From: Tanypteryx hageni
Lineage: Eukaryota; Arthropoda; Insecta; Odonata; Petaluridae
DNA: 64,000 nt
Direction: 5' to 3'
Assembly: GCA_028673005.1 (NCBI GenBank)
Contig: CM054117.1
Location: 248,001-312,000 of the forward strand
Each line of letters opens with the position of its first letter. The stretch's first letter is position 1. Below the pieces are notes generated by a model. It had not been told where the DNA came from. It searched no databases and saw nothing but the letters and a program-made list of their open reading frames with translations. Of this stretch, positions 11,955 to 22,979 are shown one piece after another. Made by a program: the position numbers and the translations under genes.

Positions 11955-12905
11955 CAGGGGTCTCTAAACTTTTTACAAGTGGGCCACTTGGTCAATAAAT
12001 CTTATGCTTGAGGGCCAGAGTGTCAACATGAAACTGTTTTTGAAAATATAGGAGCACAATACATAAATATTTTCATATTAAAATGTAGTTTAGTAAATTG
12101 GATAAATTACGATTTTCCTGGAAAATTTTTGACATGTCCAATCTTTTATTTTTTCTTCACCAAATATGACCTTGGTAGAGGGGTGGCTAGCTCATTTGGC
12201 TCCCAATGCTAAGGTTGTGGGTTTGAGTCCTGTCTTGGTCATGGTTGTTTGTGATTGTCTTTGTTATTGTTTTATATTGTTAATCAATCTGCTGTAATGG
12301 GCCTTGTGCTGTAAGCCGATTGTGTACAAATAAATATGTATCGAAATCAGACATAAAGGGAGCACAACTATTTTATCAAGCATAAAATATTCAATCTTAT
12401 TCATGGAATGTAAATGACTTAAAGTAAAAACAGGTAATAATAAACAGACATAAATTGAGATAATGATGAAATACATTTAATGAGACCTGTGTTTCTGACC
12501 TTTGTCAGCTACAAATTTATCAATTTGGGTTAAAGTTATGTATTGCTGATAATTAGAATTGATTGCAAACGTTCATCAGATAAACAAGATCTGTATTTTG
12601 ACTTAACAAATTTCATTCTGGAAAAAGTCTTCACAATTGTAGATAGTACCAAAGATGGAATTTATACTTCGTGTGAAGCTCTGCACATTGAAAATTTTTC
12701 CTCAACGAGAAGACGTTTATAGAAATCTATCACAATACCATTGATAAATTTATCCTTTAACATGTCAATAGACTTGATGTCTATTAATTCCATTTGTAAA
12801 TGTGGTGACAACTTCTCCAGGTCACAATTAAATGGATTTTGTAACAAATGTATTTCCTCAGTATGCTCATCAAAGTTATGCATAATATTTTCCAACACGC
12901 ATTTT
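11955..12905 (-). pseudogene. hAT relic, C-terminal half and 3' terminus
   Basis: CAGGGGTCTCTAAAC at 11955 followed by GTGGGCCACTTGG is a standard hAT (Charlie-like) end. The minus-strand frame at 12905-12662 carries PFNCDLEKLSPHLQMELID and DFYKRLL, the same SCAND3/ZBED-like C-terminal pattern as at 1-475. Further down (12660-12560) frame-broken remnants of the dimerisation motif (FGxxYxCExxFS, KYRSxLSDExL) follow. The 5' half is missing: the sequence changes abruptly to Ty3/gypsy gag near 12905. A SINE lies inside the 3' part. Confidence 0.65.
12178..12345 (+). repeat. tRNA-derived SINE
   Basis: TGGCTAGCTCATTTGG resembles a pol III A box and GGGTTTGAGTCCTGT a B box, about 35 bp apart, as in a tRNA-derived SINE head. 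A non-tRNA body of about 100 bp follows, ending near AATAAATATG. It is embedded in the hAT relic and so is younger than it. Only one copy was seen in the window. Confidence 0.55.
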
Positions 12906-13375
12906 TTCCGGGAGATGCTCTCTAGGATGAGACGCGGTGCCGGCGAGGATATCGAGGCGTTCGCGGATCGTATCCTAACCGTGAACGCGAATACGCTCAC
13001 GCGAGTGGGGACGGACGCCGCTGCAGCAGCGGTACGTTATGAGGCGGGACAACGCGCTCTTGATGCCTTCTTGAATGGACTTTCTGGTGAAGTGGAGCGA
13101 CAATGCCGTCTCGCAGCACCCGAAACCTTCGACGACGCCATAAAAATCGCTATTAGGGTCGAGGAGGTGGAAAGAAGGTATCGAGGGCGTCAGCAGGCCG
13201 CAAGGAACGTGTTTCGGATGCCGGCCGAAAGAAGATGCTATAATTGTGGAAGAATAGGGCATTTTTCCAGGGATTACCGGATGGGGAATAGGAGGAGGTG
13301 CTACAACTGTGGGCAAGAGGGGCATTTCAGTAAGGATTGCCGAAGGCCGCAATATCAAGGCGCGCGCGGGATTTA
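12906..13375 (+). pseudogene. Ty3/gypsy gag, 5'-truncated, with two CCHC knuckles
   Basis: The open frame (gag homology from about 12908) shows a capsid C-terminal segment (GEDIEAFADRIL, ALDAFLNGL, FDDAIKIAIRVEE). An Arg-rich linker and two zinc knuckles follow. Knuckle 1 is CYNCGRIGHFSRDY, where the last Cys is replaced by Tyr. Knuckle 2 is CYNCGQEGHFSKDC, which is intact. The nucleocapsid role of binding element RNA is family knowledge. The N-terminal matrix/capsid part and the 5' LTR are absent: to the left is a hAT relic. GC content rises sharply here compared with the surroundings, as expected for a younger arrival. Confidence 0.8.
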
Positions 13376-13439
13376 AACGGCAGAGGGTCCGACGTGGCCG
13401 CAGACGCCGGACCCCAATAAAGGTGCGGACGTGATGCGG

Positions 13440-13925
13440 GAGACCATGACCTAATTTTGCAAGTCACCATCGATGATAGGGAGTGCAGATTGCTGGTGGA
13501 CACGGGAGCTCAAATATCCTTGTTGGAGTGGGTGTGACGGCCTTGTAAAATCGCCCTACTTTCTAAGGGGAATCACCGGAAAGACAATGAGAAACTATGG
13601 GCAAAAGTTAGTTTCATTAGTGCTTGGTGGGCGGGCCTACCCCATTCAGATGCAAATAGTGGACTCCATAGGTTTCGACGGGCTTGTTGGTCTTAACTTC
13701 TTGAGCCAATATAGGGGAATAATTGATGTGCACAAGAGGATTATGCATCTAGGGGACCAACGGTTCGAATTGACGGGTGCAAGAGACAGAGGGAGGTTTC
13801 GAGAAGTGCGAAGGCAGAGCGAGGGAGGAAACCGTGAGAGTATGGAAGTTTCGGTGGTATTAGAAAAAGCGGAGGCGATACCACCGAGGGCAGAAAAATT
13901 GTTTAGGGTGATGATGCCGACTTGA
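13440..13925 (+). pseudogene. Ty3/gypsy aspartic protease, frameshifted
   Basis: The segment 13450-13536 reads QVTIDDRECRLLVDTGAQIS; DTGA is the catalytic Asp motif of the retropepsin fold. It stops at a TGA just after LLEWV. The rest of the protease continues in another frame (13540-13925), with the flap/C-terminal part ending IGFDGLVGLNFL (equivalent of the 'ILGxDFL' motif). A single indel near 13530 explains the break. It would cut the gag-pol polyprotein into its enzymes if intact. Confidence 0.75.
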
Positions 13926-14021
13926 GATGGGAATTGCAAATATCTAATTGAGCCGGATTTACACGAGAGTGATTGCTGCTGTGTAGCGCGAAGTCTGTCC
14001 AAGGTCGGTGAAGATGATTCG

Positions 14022-16535
14022 GTGTTAGTGCAGGTAGCAAATTTCGGGAGTGAAGAGATTATATTACAAAGGGGGACCAAAATCGGTGTGATTAGTAGAG
14101 TCGATTTATCTGACGATTGGGAAAATCCAAGGGCGAAGGAACGCAGGGTAAGGGTGGTGCAAGGCAAGGAGGAGCAGCTGAATTTCGAGGAAAAACTGGA
14201 ACATCTCGAGGAAACGGAAAGGCGCCACCTACTCCCAATCCTGGAAGAATTTTCGGAATTGTTTCCGGAGCGGAAACAGCTGCCGATGACCAACATAACG
14301 ACACACCGCATTCCAACGGGAGACGCGCAGCCGATTTACCGTAAGGCCTATAGAGTGCCGCATCATCAAAAACTGATCATCGAGCAGTTTGTGGAAGAGC
14401 AGCTGAAGGAGGGAATAATTGTTCCGAGCGAAAGTCTTTGGGCCTCCCCGGTAGTGATCGTCCCGAAGAAATCTGTCGACGGAAAACCCGCCTACCGTTT
14501 CTGCGTGGATTTTCGGGCCTTGAACGCGGTGACTGTCCCCGATGTGTATCCACTCCCCAACATAATAGAGACGCTGGACTATCTTGGGAACTGTCGATTT
14601 TTCACGACCATCGATCTGACTAGCGGCTACCACCAAATTCCCATGGACCGGGCGTCCCAAGAGAATACAGCTTTGAACGTAGAAGGTGGCCATTACGAAT
14701 ATAGACCAATGCTGTTTGGTCTAAGAAACACTCCCAGTACGTTTCAAAGGATGATGGATGGCATCCTCAGGGGTCTGAAGCCATCCCAATGCCTCGTCCA
14801 CTTAGACGACGTAATTATCTTTAGCGCCACTATCGAGGAACACGCGAAGCGACTGAGGAACGTCCTTGAGAAATTGAGGGATGCCGGTTTAGCGCTCAAG
14901 TTCGCGAAGTGTCAATTCGCTCTTGATCGGGTTAATTACTTGGGCCATGTAATTAGTAAGGAGGGGGTATGTCCAGATCCTGGAAAGATTTCAGCCGTGA
15001 AGGGATTCCCTACGCCCACAAACGTAAGGGAACTGCAATCGTTTCTCGGTCTAGCTAATTATTATCGCCGATTCGTGCGTGAATATGCAGCGATTGCGAG
15101 ACCGCTCACGAAACTACTCAAAAAGGGTGCAAGATTTTCTTGGACGGCGGAGTGCAAGGAGACAATGACCAAATTGAAGGACGCCCTCATCGAAAGTCCC
15201 GTGCTGATTTACCCGGACTTTAAACGCCCCTTTACGCTCTCCACTGACTCTTCAAATTTTGCTTTGGGGGCTGTACTATCCCAGGAGGTTGGAGGGGAAG
15301 AACACCCCGTAGCATATGCCTCGAGACAGCTGAATGCGGCGGAAATGAATTACTCCGCGACGGAGAAGGAGTTATTAGGCGTGGTGTGGGCCGTGAATCA
15401 CTTTAGGTGCTACTTATTTGGAAGACCATTTACAACTTTTGTCGATCATGCAGCTTTGAAGTGGCCGTTTAGCCTCAAGGACCCAAACAGCCGGTTGGTG
15501 AGATGGACGCTCAAACTGCCGGAGTATGAGTTCGAGATCGTGCATAAACCAGGGAAATTACACACGAACGCCGATGGGCTGAGTAGGAGAGTGGGAAGGG
15601 TTTTAGTTACGGGAGATATTGACTTCCGAACCATCCAAGAAGGTGACCCCGATTGTATTGAATGGCGGAAAAGAGCTGACTTTACGCTCCTCGAGAGGAG
15701 TTTATATAAAATTACGAAGACAGGAAATAAGATGATAGTTCCAGTAAGTGTCCGTCAAGAGGTGCTCAATCAGTGTCATGAACATGTGCTTTCGGGACAT
15801 TTGGGGGTGAAGGCTACGAGAGCTAGAGTAGCGGCGAGGTATTGGTGGCCGAATTTTAGGAAGAAAAGTCAAGCATACGTGAAAAATTGTGTATCATGTC
15901 TGCAGCGGAGCCCGTACGGAGGAAGAAAGGTCACATTACAGTCGCTTCCAGCCACCGACAGGCCGTTCAACTTCATTGCGTTGGACATCGTTGGGCCACT
16001 CCCAAAAACAGATAGCGGTAATAAGTACATATTGTCCATCATAGATCATTTTTCTAGATATTTGCACATGATACCGTTACCAAACCAAACCGCGGAAACA
16101 ATTGCAGAAGTGTTGGTTAAGGAATGGGTATTGAAGTTCGGTGTTCCGGACAAAATGCTAACTGATCAAGGTAATTTTATGGCGGACTTATTTAAAAATG
16201 TTTGTAAATGCCTAGGAATCACCAAGCTGAGGACGTCTATTTGTCATCCAGAATGCAACGGGCGGATGGAAAGAGTTCATAGGACAATAGCACATATTTT
16301 AAGCCATTACGTGAACCAGCGCAATAACGATTGGGATGAATGGTTGCCATACACAGTGACGGCCTATAACACCAGTGTGCACACAAGCACGAAGTTTACG
16401 TCGCACGAAATCGTATTTGGTTACAAGATGAGCTCGCCCTTTGATTGCATAGGGAGAAATTTAAAGGGAATGAATGATGAATATGTCAACAAGCTGTGGA
16501 GGAGACTGCGGGGAATGTGGACAAAATGTAAGTAG
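14022..16535 (+). CDS. Ty3/gypsy pol: reverse transcriptase, RNase H, integrase
   Basis: An 837-codon frame. Reverse transcriptase occupies roughly residues 100-290: YRFCVDFRALN, FFTTIDLTSGYHQIP, then LVHLDDVIIFS, where the usual Tyr before LDD has become His. RNase H follows at about 380-500 (FTLSTDSSNFALGAVLSQ, YSATEKELLGVVWAV). Integrase: the HHCC zinc finger (HEHVLSGHLG to CVSCLQ) at 586-628, then the catalytic core with D in LDIVGPLP, D in LTDQGN and E in GRMERVHRT. Stop at 16535; the GPY/F-containing integrase tail continues in another frame from 16584. Protease and gag lie just upstream in broken frames. It has no continuous gag-pol, so it is probably dead despite this long frame. No env-like frame was seen after it. 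Confidence 0.9.
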   Translation: MLVQVANFGSEEIILQRGTKIGVISRVDLSDDWENPRAKERRVRVVQGKEEQLNFEEKLEHLEETERRHLLPILEEFSELFPERKQLPMTNITTHRIPTGDAQPIYRKAYRVPHHQKLIIEQFVEEQLKEGIIVPSESLWASPVVIVPKKSVDGKPAYRFCVDFRALNAVTVPDVYPLPNIIETLDYLGNCRFFTTIDLTSGYHQIPMDRASQENTALNVEGGHYEYRPMLFGLRNTPSTFQRMMDGILRGLKPSQCLVHLDDVIIFSATIEEHAKRLRNVLEKLRDAGLALKFAKCQFALDRVNYLGHVISKEGVCPDPGKISAVKGFPTPTNVRELQSFLGLANYYRRFVREYAAIARPLTKLLKKGARFSWTAECKETMTKLKDALIESPVLIYPDFKRPFTLSTDSSNFALGAVLSQEVGGEEHPVAYASRQLNAAEMNYSATEKELLGVVWAVNHFRCYLFGRPFTTFVDHAALKWPFSLKDPNSRLVRWTLKLPEYEFEIVHKPGKLHTNADGLSRRVGRVLVTGDIDFRTIQEGDPDCIEWRKRADFTLLERSLYKITKTGNKMIVPVSVRQEVLNQCHEHVLSGHLGVKATRARVAARYWWPNFRKKSQAYVKNCVSCLQRSPYGGRKVTLQSLPATDRPFNFIALDIVGPLPKTDSGNKYILSIIDHFSRYLHMIPLPNQTAETIAEVLVKEWVLKFGVPDKMLTDQGNFMADLFKNVCKCLGITKLRTSICHPECNGRMERVHRTIAHILSHYVNQRNNDWDEWLPYTVTAYNTSVHTSTKFTSHEIVFGYKMSSPFDCIGRNLKGMNDEYVNKLWRRLRGMWTKCK

Positions 16536-16583
16536 AATAACCAAAGAGCTCGTGAGGTTCAAGAGAAGGGAAATAAGGGAAGA

Positions 16584-16946
16584 ATGGATAATCGGAAATA
16601 TCAGTTTGGGGATTTAGTCTATTTAAGCGACCCCTGCCTAAAGGTTGGGCAGGTAAAGAAGTTTCACAAACCATGGAAGGGGCCCTATACAATTCTTGAG
16701 GTATTTCCGCCTTCAAATGTCAGGTTGCAACTTCCCCATCAAACATTACTTGTTCACCGAAATCGCATTAAACCTCACCCCGGTCATTTTGGACCCCCCC
16801 CCGCCGCAGATTGTTCCGGCGAAAGGAAGAGAGGAAGGCCCAGGAAAGTTCCCCACACCTCTTTGCCGGCGGCCCTTCCCCCGAGGCCTTTCTACCGTCA
16901 GCAGGTTGGACCGAGGATACGGAGAGCCCAGCTGAGGACGAGATAG
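16584..16946 (+). pseudogene. Ty3/gypsy integrase C-terminal (GPY/F) module
   Basis: The 120-residue frame has FGDLVYLSDP, then HKPWKGPYTILEVFPPSNV, the GPY/F module of Ty3/gypsy integrases, and LLVHRNRIKPHPGHF. It is separated from the main pol frame by a stop and about 50 bp and is in a different frame, so an indel or premature stop near 16500-16580 split it. A Pro/Arg-rich tail follows. The element is then interrupted at 17085 by a hAT insertion. Confidence 0.8.
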
Positions 16947-18089
16947 AGGAAGAGGCGCAAGTCACGAGTCCTTGTTTATCAGACGAAGCATACAGCCAGG
17001 CGCCGCTGACTTCCCCTCCGTGCGACGGGAGTTCCTCCAGAAGGTGTGGCCTCGCCTAGCACGGCGACCAGCGACACCGTAGAGCAGAGGTCGGCAATGC
17101 GGCGACCGCAAGACATTTGTGTGTCGCCCGCCAGCCAAAAAGAGAACTCAAGTTAAACAATTACGGAAAACTCTCAGAAGACCAATAAGTTGCGGAACAA
17201 GATGAAGAATAGAACTTTGTAACCAACATCTTAATCTTACATCACACCGAGCCGAATCGTATGTCTGTTACAAATAACATCGTCAAGGTCAGGACTTATA
17301 AGCGAACAGAATGGGGACACATTGTAGGATAAAGACATTGTTGTCATTAAGAGAGTTCTTTTCATAATGACTCCTCCATTACCCCTCACTTGTTTATCCA
17401 CATCCCTTTCCCTTCTCCCTACCCCGCCCTAGTATAAATACATCCTTCACAGTGGCTTTCGTAGATTACTCGCCGAGAGTAGGAGAAGCCGCTATCGTGT
17501 TTGTGTGATTGCCGTGTCTGTGCTGACAATTCATACAAACGTTCTCGTACGAACTGTACGAAAAGATAGGGAATTTTCTGTCCCTAGTTTATGCTAGGTG
17601 AAGGTGTCCTGTCGCCTTCTATCGCTATTACGGGTGCAAGGCTAACTGAGATCCTTGTTCTCAACCCGTCGTGTACTATAGCTCCGTTAGCCGGTTCAGG
17701 CTATTTGGAGGTAGGCGCTCGATACGGGAAAACTATTTCCTTATGTCGCGTGAAACTCACAAATTCTTGTCAAAAGTCGTTGGTTTCGGAGTTCTGTCCT
17801 CCATCTTGTAGCATAACTTGTCTCAAGTTATTGTTGAAAGTCGTTGGTTTTGGAGTTCTTTCCTCCGTCTTGTAGCATAACTTGGCTCGAGTTATTGTTG
17901 TTAATCGTTGGTTTCGGAGTTTCGTTCTTCGCTTACTATAAAAAGTACAGGGTTTGGGAGATTTTTCTTCGTCTCTTACAATATCAGCCAGTGATAGCCC
18001 ATTTTCCTCTTCATTGGTTAAACATAAATCAATTTAAATTGACCAACAGTTCACAATATTTGTGATATTTTCCCGATATTCAGTGTGTT

Positions 18090-19951
18090 GTGTTTATTAA
18101 TTCATTTGTAGAAAATTTCATCCCCATTATGAGTAATAAGAGGCAAAGAATATATTACTCCAATGTTGATTGGGAAGAACAATTCTGTTTTATTGATTTG
18201 AAAGGAAAGTGTGTTTGTTTATTGTGCAATGCTTGTGTCGCACTTTCAAAGAAAAGTAATGTTGAAAGACATTTTAATACGGTCCACGGAAATTTTAATA
18301 CTAGTTATCCGTTAAACTCTGAGATCAGGAAAAAGAAAATTTCTGATATGAAATCTATTTTAACTAAACAGCAGAGCATTTTTACCAGACCAGTGCAGCA
18401 AACAAAAAGAGCAACGATTGCATCACTTAAAAATTCGCATTTGTTGGCCAAGAGAAAAAAGCCTTTTGAAGATGGCGAGATTGTAAAATAAGCCATGTTA
18501 GCAGCTGCTGACTCACTTTTCGAAGATTTTAAAAATAAAAATGAAATTACCTCAGCAATCAACACGATTTAGTTATCAGCAAGAACAGTTACAAGAAGAA
18601 TTGAAGTTATTGCAACCAATATGGAGAAAGAGTTGGCAAATGATTTACAAAAATGTATTTTCTTGTCGTTGCAACTGGACGAGTCAACAGACATATCAGA
18701 CACTTCTCAATTGGTTGTGAAGATGGTATTTAATGATTTTGCAGGAAAGGAGGAATTTCTTAAAATTCTTCCATTAAAGGGACGAACAAGAGGTGAAGAC
18801 ATTTTTTCAGCTTTTAAAAAATATGTCCAAGAAAGTAATACACTATTAATGAAGTTGACCGCAATTGCTACAGGTGGTGCACCTTCGATGACAGGTTGTA
18901 AAAATGGATTTATTGCGCTATGTAAAGAAGACCCTCTCTTTCCAAAATTTATTTCATATCACTGCATTATACACCAAGAAATGTTATGCGCATAAGTTCT
19001 TCATTTTCAACATGTCATGAAAACAGTAACAAAAATAATAAATTCCATAAGAGCCGTACCAATGCAACACCGATTGTTTAAACTGTTTTTACAAGGTGAA
19101 GATGCCGAATTCGGTGACCTCCTTTTACATACCGAAGTTAGATGGCTCAGCAGAGGCAAAATACTTGTGAGATTTATAAATCTCATAAAGGAGGTAAAGG
19201 AATTTCTCACTTCAAGAAATGAATATTATGCACAGTTGGATGACAAAGCTTGGTTGATGGATTTCTTGTTGATATAACTATAAAATTGAACGAACTGAAT
19301 ATGGAGATGCAAGGGAAAAATCAACACATTGCAAAAATGGTAAGTGCAGTAGATGCATTCAAATGTAAATTGGCATTGTGGAAGTCTCACCTAGAGAGAA
19401 ATTCATTATCACATTTTCCGAATTTAAAATATATTATTGAAAGTCTGACTGATGAAAATGTTACCACTGAACCATTTTCACAACACATTGAAACTCTCCT
19501 GAAGGAATTTAATTTTAGGTTTCGTCAGTTTTCTGAAGTAGAACCCATAATAACATTCTTTGCTAATCCGTTCAGTTTTATGGACAATGATATGTCTGTT
19601 AATATTGGAACTTACTTTAATATCGTTAACACCGATGACTTAGAAATGGAAATAATAAATATGCAGAATGATATTATTTTAAGGTCACATAAAAATGATG
19701 AAAACTTTTGGAATTTAGTTGACGAAAATCGCTATCCATTATTAAGAAAATGTGCCCTAAAAATATATTCTTACTGTGCTTCAACATACACTTGCGAGTC
19801 CATTTTTTCAAGCATGAAACACTTCAAATCCAAGTACCGATCGAAACTCACCGATTACAATTTAGACAACTGTCTAAGATCAGGTATCTCGAGTTATGTG
19901 CCAAATTATAGCAAGTTGGCTGAAGATATGCAGTCCCAAGTTCCACATTGA
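18090..19951 (+). pseudogene. hAT transposase (GTF2IRD2/ZBED-like), four broken segments
   Basis: Segments 18090-18491, 18621-18995, 19017-19277 and 19250-19951 read in order as one transposase. N-terminus: a BED-like finger (CFIDLKGKCVCLLC ... NVERHFNTVH). Next come the catalytic region (LSLQLDESTDISDTSQLVV) and TAIATGGAPSMTG, where the usual TDGAPSM has Gly for Asp. YHCIIHQEMLCA and TEVRWLSRGKILVRFINL follow. C-terminus: the dimerisation domain with CASTYTCESIFSSMKHFKSKYRSKLTDYNL. Breaks occur at 18489 (TAA), near 18570-18620, at 18993 (TAA) and near 19265 (frame change). The likely start is the ATG at 18129 (MSNKRQRIYY). It is dead by several lesions, but the layout is complete, so it identifies the family of the outer hAT. 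Confidence 0.8.
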
Positions 19952-20586
19952 TTTATTTTTCATGTTTTTATAATAAATTCTTTAATAGTTTTTTCTTATA
20001 TATACAAAAATATCATTTTAATAAATATTGGTACACATCTACTATTGTTACTTCACTTCACGCCCCCAATAATTAAAGTTGCGCCCTCATAGATAAAGAG
20101 GTTGCCAAGCACTGACAGGGTGCCCACCAGTTCTCTCTGTGTCTCTTCCCTGTGTTTTCCCTGAGTTTTCCCAGAGGTTTTCTGTATTATATTTGAACAA
20201 TAGGAGCATAGAATCCCTCTATTACAGATTTAAAATGTTCAACAGCTATCGTGAGGCATGGTTTTGGGGGTGACTAGAATTAAGTAAACTACAACTCATA
20301 AAACATAAAAATTTAGTTTTATTAAAAAAAACATTTTTTATTACAGAAAACATCTTTAAGACCAGAAAAGAAAGGGTATCATCCATCAAGGGAACAATAT
20401 TACAACAATCTTAAAGCTTTCAGACCAGACAGAATATCAAGTGTAACCTGTAAAGGAACAAAATTGCTAAGATCTTAAATTAAAAAACCAACAAATTAGA
20501 GTAACCCTGGAAAGGAACAAATCTTGCAACTATCTTAAACAAAGACCACAAAATTATGGGTAACATCAGGTGATAAAAATAGCAGT

Positions 20587-22590
20587 CTACATTTTCATTT
20601 CTTCAATTTTGTAATCTTCTTCTCTAATGTTGCCTTTTTCTCCTCTAACTGTTTCTTCTCCTGTTCTAGCTTCAGTAATTCTTCTGCTTTCCTTTTCTGC
20701 TCGTCTCTGAAACCTGCTCTTTTTCTTCTCTTCATCCTCCATTTCTCGCCTCTTCTGAATAGCGTCTTTGTACCTGGTGCTTGCTCCACGCGCATACCGG
20801 ATCACCTCCTGATCAACTACTACTGAAGTCTCACCTCCCACATGAGAAATGCCATCCCAAACTCTTCTCAGGGCAATAAGAGTGTCTTCCTGAAGATTTT
20901 CAATGAGCATTTCTTTATTCACAGAGAAACCACTCTCAACATATGCGTTACTGTGAGAGAATAAAAGAATGTTCTTCACTGCCTCCCACATATCCTTGTA
21001 GTCCTCCTTATTACTCAATTGGTCTGCATAGAAAGTGTCCAGCCTGTCTGTCTTTCGGCTGAAACTCTTGAGCTTTTCTTTACCCACGTGGGACACAAAC
21101 CACTTGAACTGGAAGCTAGCACGGTCTGACTGTAAAGCGGTTATATGGTTTGCTCTCATGAGTACACCCAGACTAGTATCCATGTCCATTTTGCACTGAT
21201 CAGGTTTTTTCAAAATCTTATTTGAGTCCAGGCAAGATGCTGCTTTGGTGAACTTATATTTGATTGGGCTTCTCTCGATGATTTTCTTTACAATTGCAAC
21301 TATGCACTTTTTGCAATCTAACCTAAATCTGTTCTTTTCAACATCTTTCACACGTGCGCCGCCAATTGCAATTTGAGCGCCTATGCCAATATTTATTTGT
21401 GAAAGTTTCAAACCGTTATCAACATCCTCTACATCAATGTTGATCAGCTTGTAGGCTGACTTGGCTTTGTCAAGGACGTCTGACTTTATAAACCGTCCCA
21501 TTAAGTCTCTTAATAGGTCCTCAAGGATCCCATGCAGGAATGGAAACACTGGTTTGGGAGTTTGGAAACCTCTGAGAAACAGTTCAAAGATGGATGCCAT
21601 AGAAGAGAAAAAGTGGAGCTTCGGCAGGAGGAGATGGTCTTCAAAGCACTTCCTTGCTTTCTTTACCGAGTAGGTATCAGGCAAATCCTTCTGACCCTCG
21701 AAGTACTTCATCAAAGACAGGAGGATTTTGATGGCTCTCTCACACACAGGCCCATTTTCAAGCCATCGACAGTTGCAGAAATTCATAGGAAATTCATTGC
21801 ACTTGGTAAGGTGCATGTAGTCAGCACAGTGAGCAGGAGAATTCTTGAATACATTGTAGATAGACTTCAAGAATGACGCTATTTGCCAACCAGTCTTAAT
21901 GAAACCATACTGATAGCCACCATGAACGATGTGTAGACCGCATGATCCTACATCTACGATTTCTGGATCCTCATCACTCTGCTTCATATCAGCCTTCAAC
22001 TGTTCTATGAAAGCCCAGTTTACAGCTGGGCCATCCGTAGAAACTTGAAGTAGCTTACGGATTTCAATGTCCTCTCCTAAGCTATCCTTAAAGCCTTTCA
22101 GAAGATCGGAAGCTGTTGAATGTCCAAGAAATGAGGAATTCCAATATCTCGTTGAGACTTCATTCTTATTGGCATCCCACAACCGGACTGCAATGTCCAT
22201 CTGTAGCCGTTTCGCGATTCTATTGAAAGATTCATCAAAACAAATGACCAACTTCTTCGCGAAACGCACGTCTTCAGCCAGCTTATGATGAAAATATGGC
22301 GCGAGCCCGTAGGAAACCAGGTAGGAAGTCTTGGATCGGCTGAGCTCCATACTCGTAGCGATGTGACTGTCGGGGAACATCCTACCAAAAAGGACACCGA
22401 TACCTTCTTGACTCCTGAAACTTTCTTTTTTGTTGACAACATGCAGGGCCCACATTATCTCAGCCTTCTTCACATCGCTGTCTGGCAGAAAACCAAGGCG
22501 AGAAGATGATACTGTTTGTGATGTCGATGTGGCTGGAGCGCTCACCGCAGGTAGAGAAATGGCGGACGGACGCGCAGCAGCTCGGTCCAC
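20587..22590 (-). CDS. divergent hAT-type transposase, 667 codons, near-intact
   Basis: One uninterrupted frame. hAT-like landmarks in order: LVICFDESFN (first Asp region, about residue 115), LLQVSTDGPAVNWAFIEQL (second Asp, about 187), SCGLHIVHGGYQYGF (Cys/His block, about 220), CNCRWLENGPVCERAI (the RW motif, about 275). Near the end VESGFSVNKEMLIENL (about 560) resembles the SExxFS dimerisation motif. There is no BED finger at the N-terminus, which starts with a Ser/Ala-rich stretch after MDRAAARPSAI. The final 40-50 residues look frame-shifted: another frame (20795-20595) gives a better heptad-like coiled coil ending ATLEKKITKLKK, so one indel near 20720 probably altered the tail. An AATAAA lies downstream near 20336 (minus). 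Assignment to a hAT clade is by these motifs only. Confidence 0.75.
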   Translation of the reverse strand: MDRAAARPSAISLPAVSAPATSTSQTVSSSRLGFLPDSDVKKAEIMWALHVVNKKESFRSQEGIGVLFGRMFPDSHIATSMELSRSKTSYLVSYGLAPYFHHKLAEDVRFAKKLVICFDESFNRIAKRLQMDIAVRLWDANKNEVSTRYWNSSFLGHSTASDLLKGFKDSLGEDIEIRKLLQVSTDGPAVNWAFIEQLKADMKQSDEDPEIVDVGSCGLHIVHGGYQYGFIKTGWQIASFLKSIYNVFKNSPAHCADYMHLTKCNEFPMNFCNCRWLENGPVCERAIKILLSLMKYFEGQKDLPDTYSVKKARKCFEDHLLLPKLHFFSSMASIFELFLRGFQTPKPVFPFLHGILEDLLRDLMGRFIKSDVLDKAKSAYKLINIDVEDVDNGLKLSQINIGIGAQIAIGGARVKDVEKNRFRLDCKKCIVAIVKKIIERSPIKYKFTKAASCLDSNKILKKPDQCKMDMDTSLGVLMRANHITALQSDRASFQFKWFVSHVGKEKLKSFSRKTDRLDTFYADQLSNKEDYKDMWEAVKNILLFSHSNAYVESGFSVNKEMLIENLQEDTLIALRRVWDGISHVGGETSVVVDQEVIRYARGASTRYKDAIQKRREMEDEEKKKSRFQRRAEKESRRITEARTGEETVRGEKGNIREEDYKIEEMKM

Positions 22591-22979
22591 AGTGACACAG
22601 CACCGTCAGAAGCAGAGGGAATTCCCCGAGACGAAGATAGGCCACGTGAGTTTCACAAGCAAAACAAAAACGATGACCCGGAGTGGCCAATCCTCATCGC
22701 GCATGGAACAGATCGATTCTGTGACCGATGAATGTCTAATACCCGAACTAAAAAGATGTGAAGACCAGAAATTTGCTCGAAACAAGAGAATTATTTCGTG
22801 AAACTCCAGTCACAGCAGAGCGTCCGTTTTTCAGCGAATAACTCCAGCGGAGTGCATGAGTTGAAAGTCAGAACAGAGCTCTCCCACAAGCAACATCGCG
22901 CAAGGCAAGAAAACAGCAGGGGTGCTGGCATATGACAAATAACAGCCAAATGCTGGATATGCTCCTGCGAGTATTTACG

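Noticed and set aside
13646..14311. 221-codon minus-strand frame in the gypsy element
   Set aside because: Opposite-strand shadow of protease/pol coding; Ser-rich with no motif.
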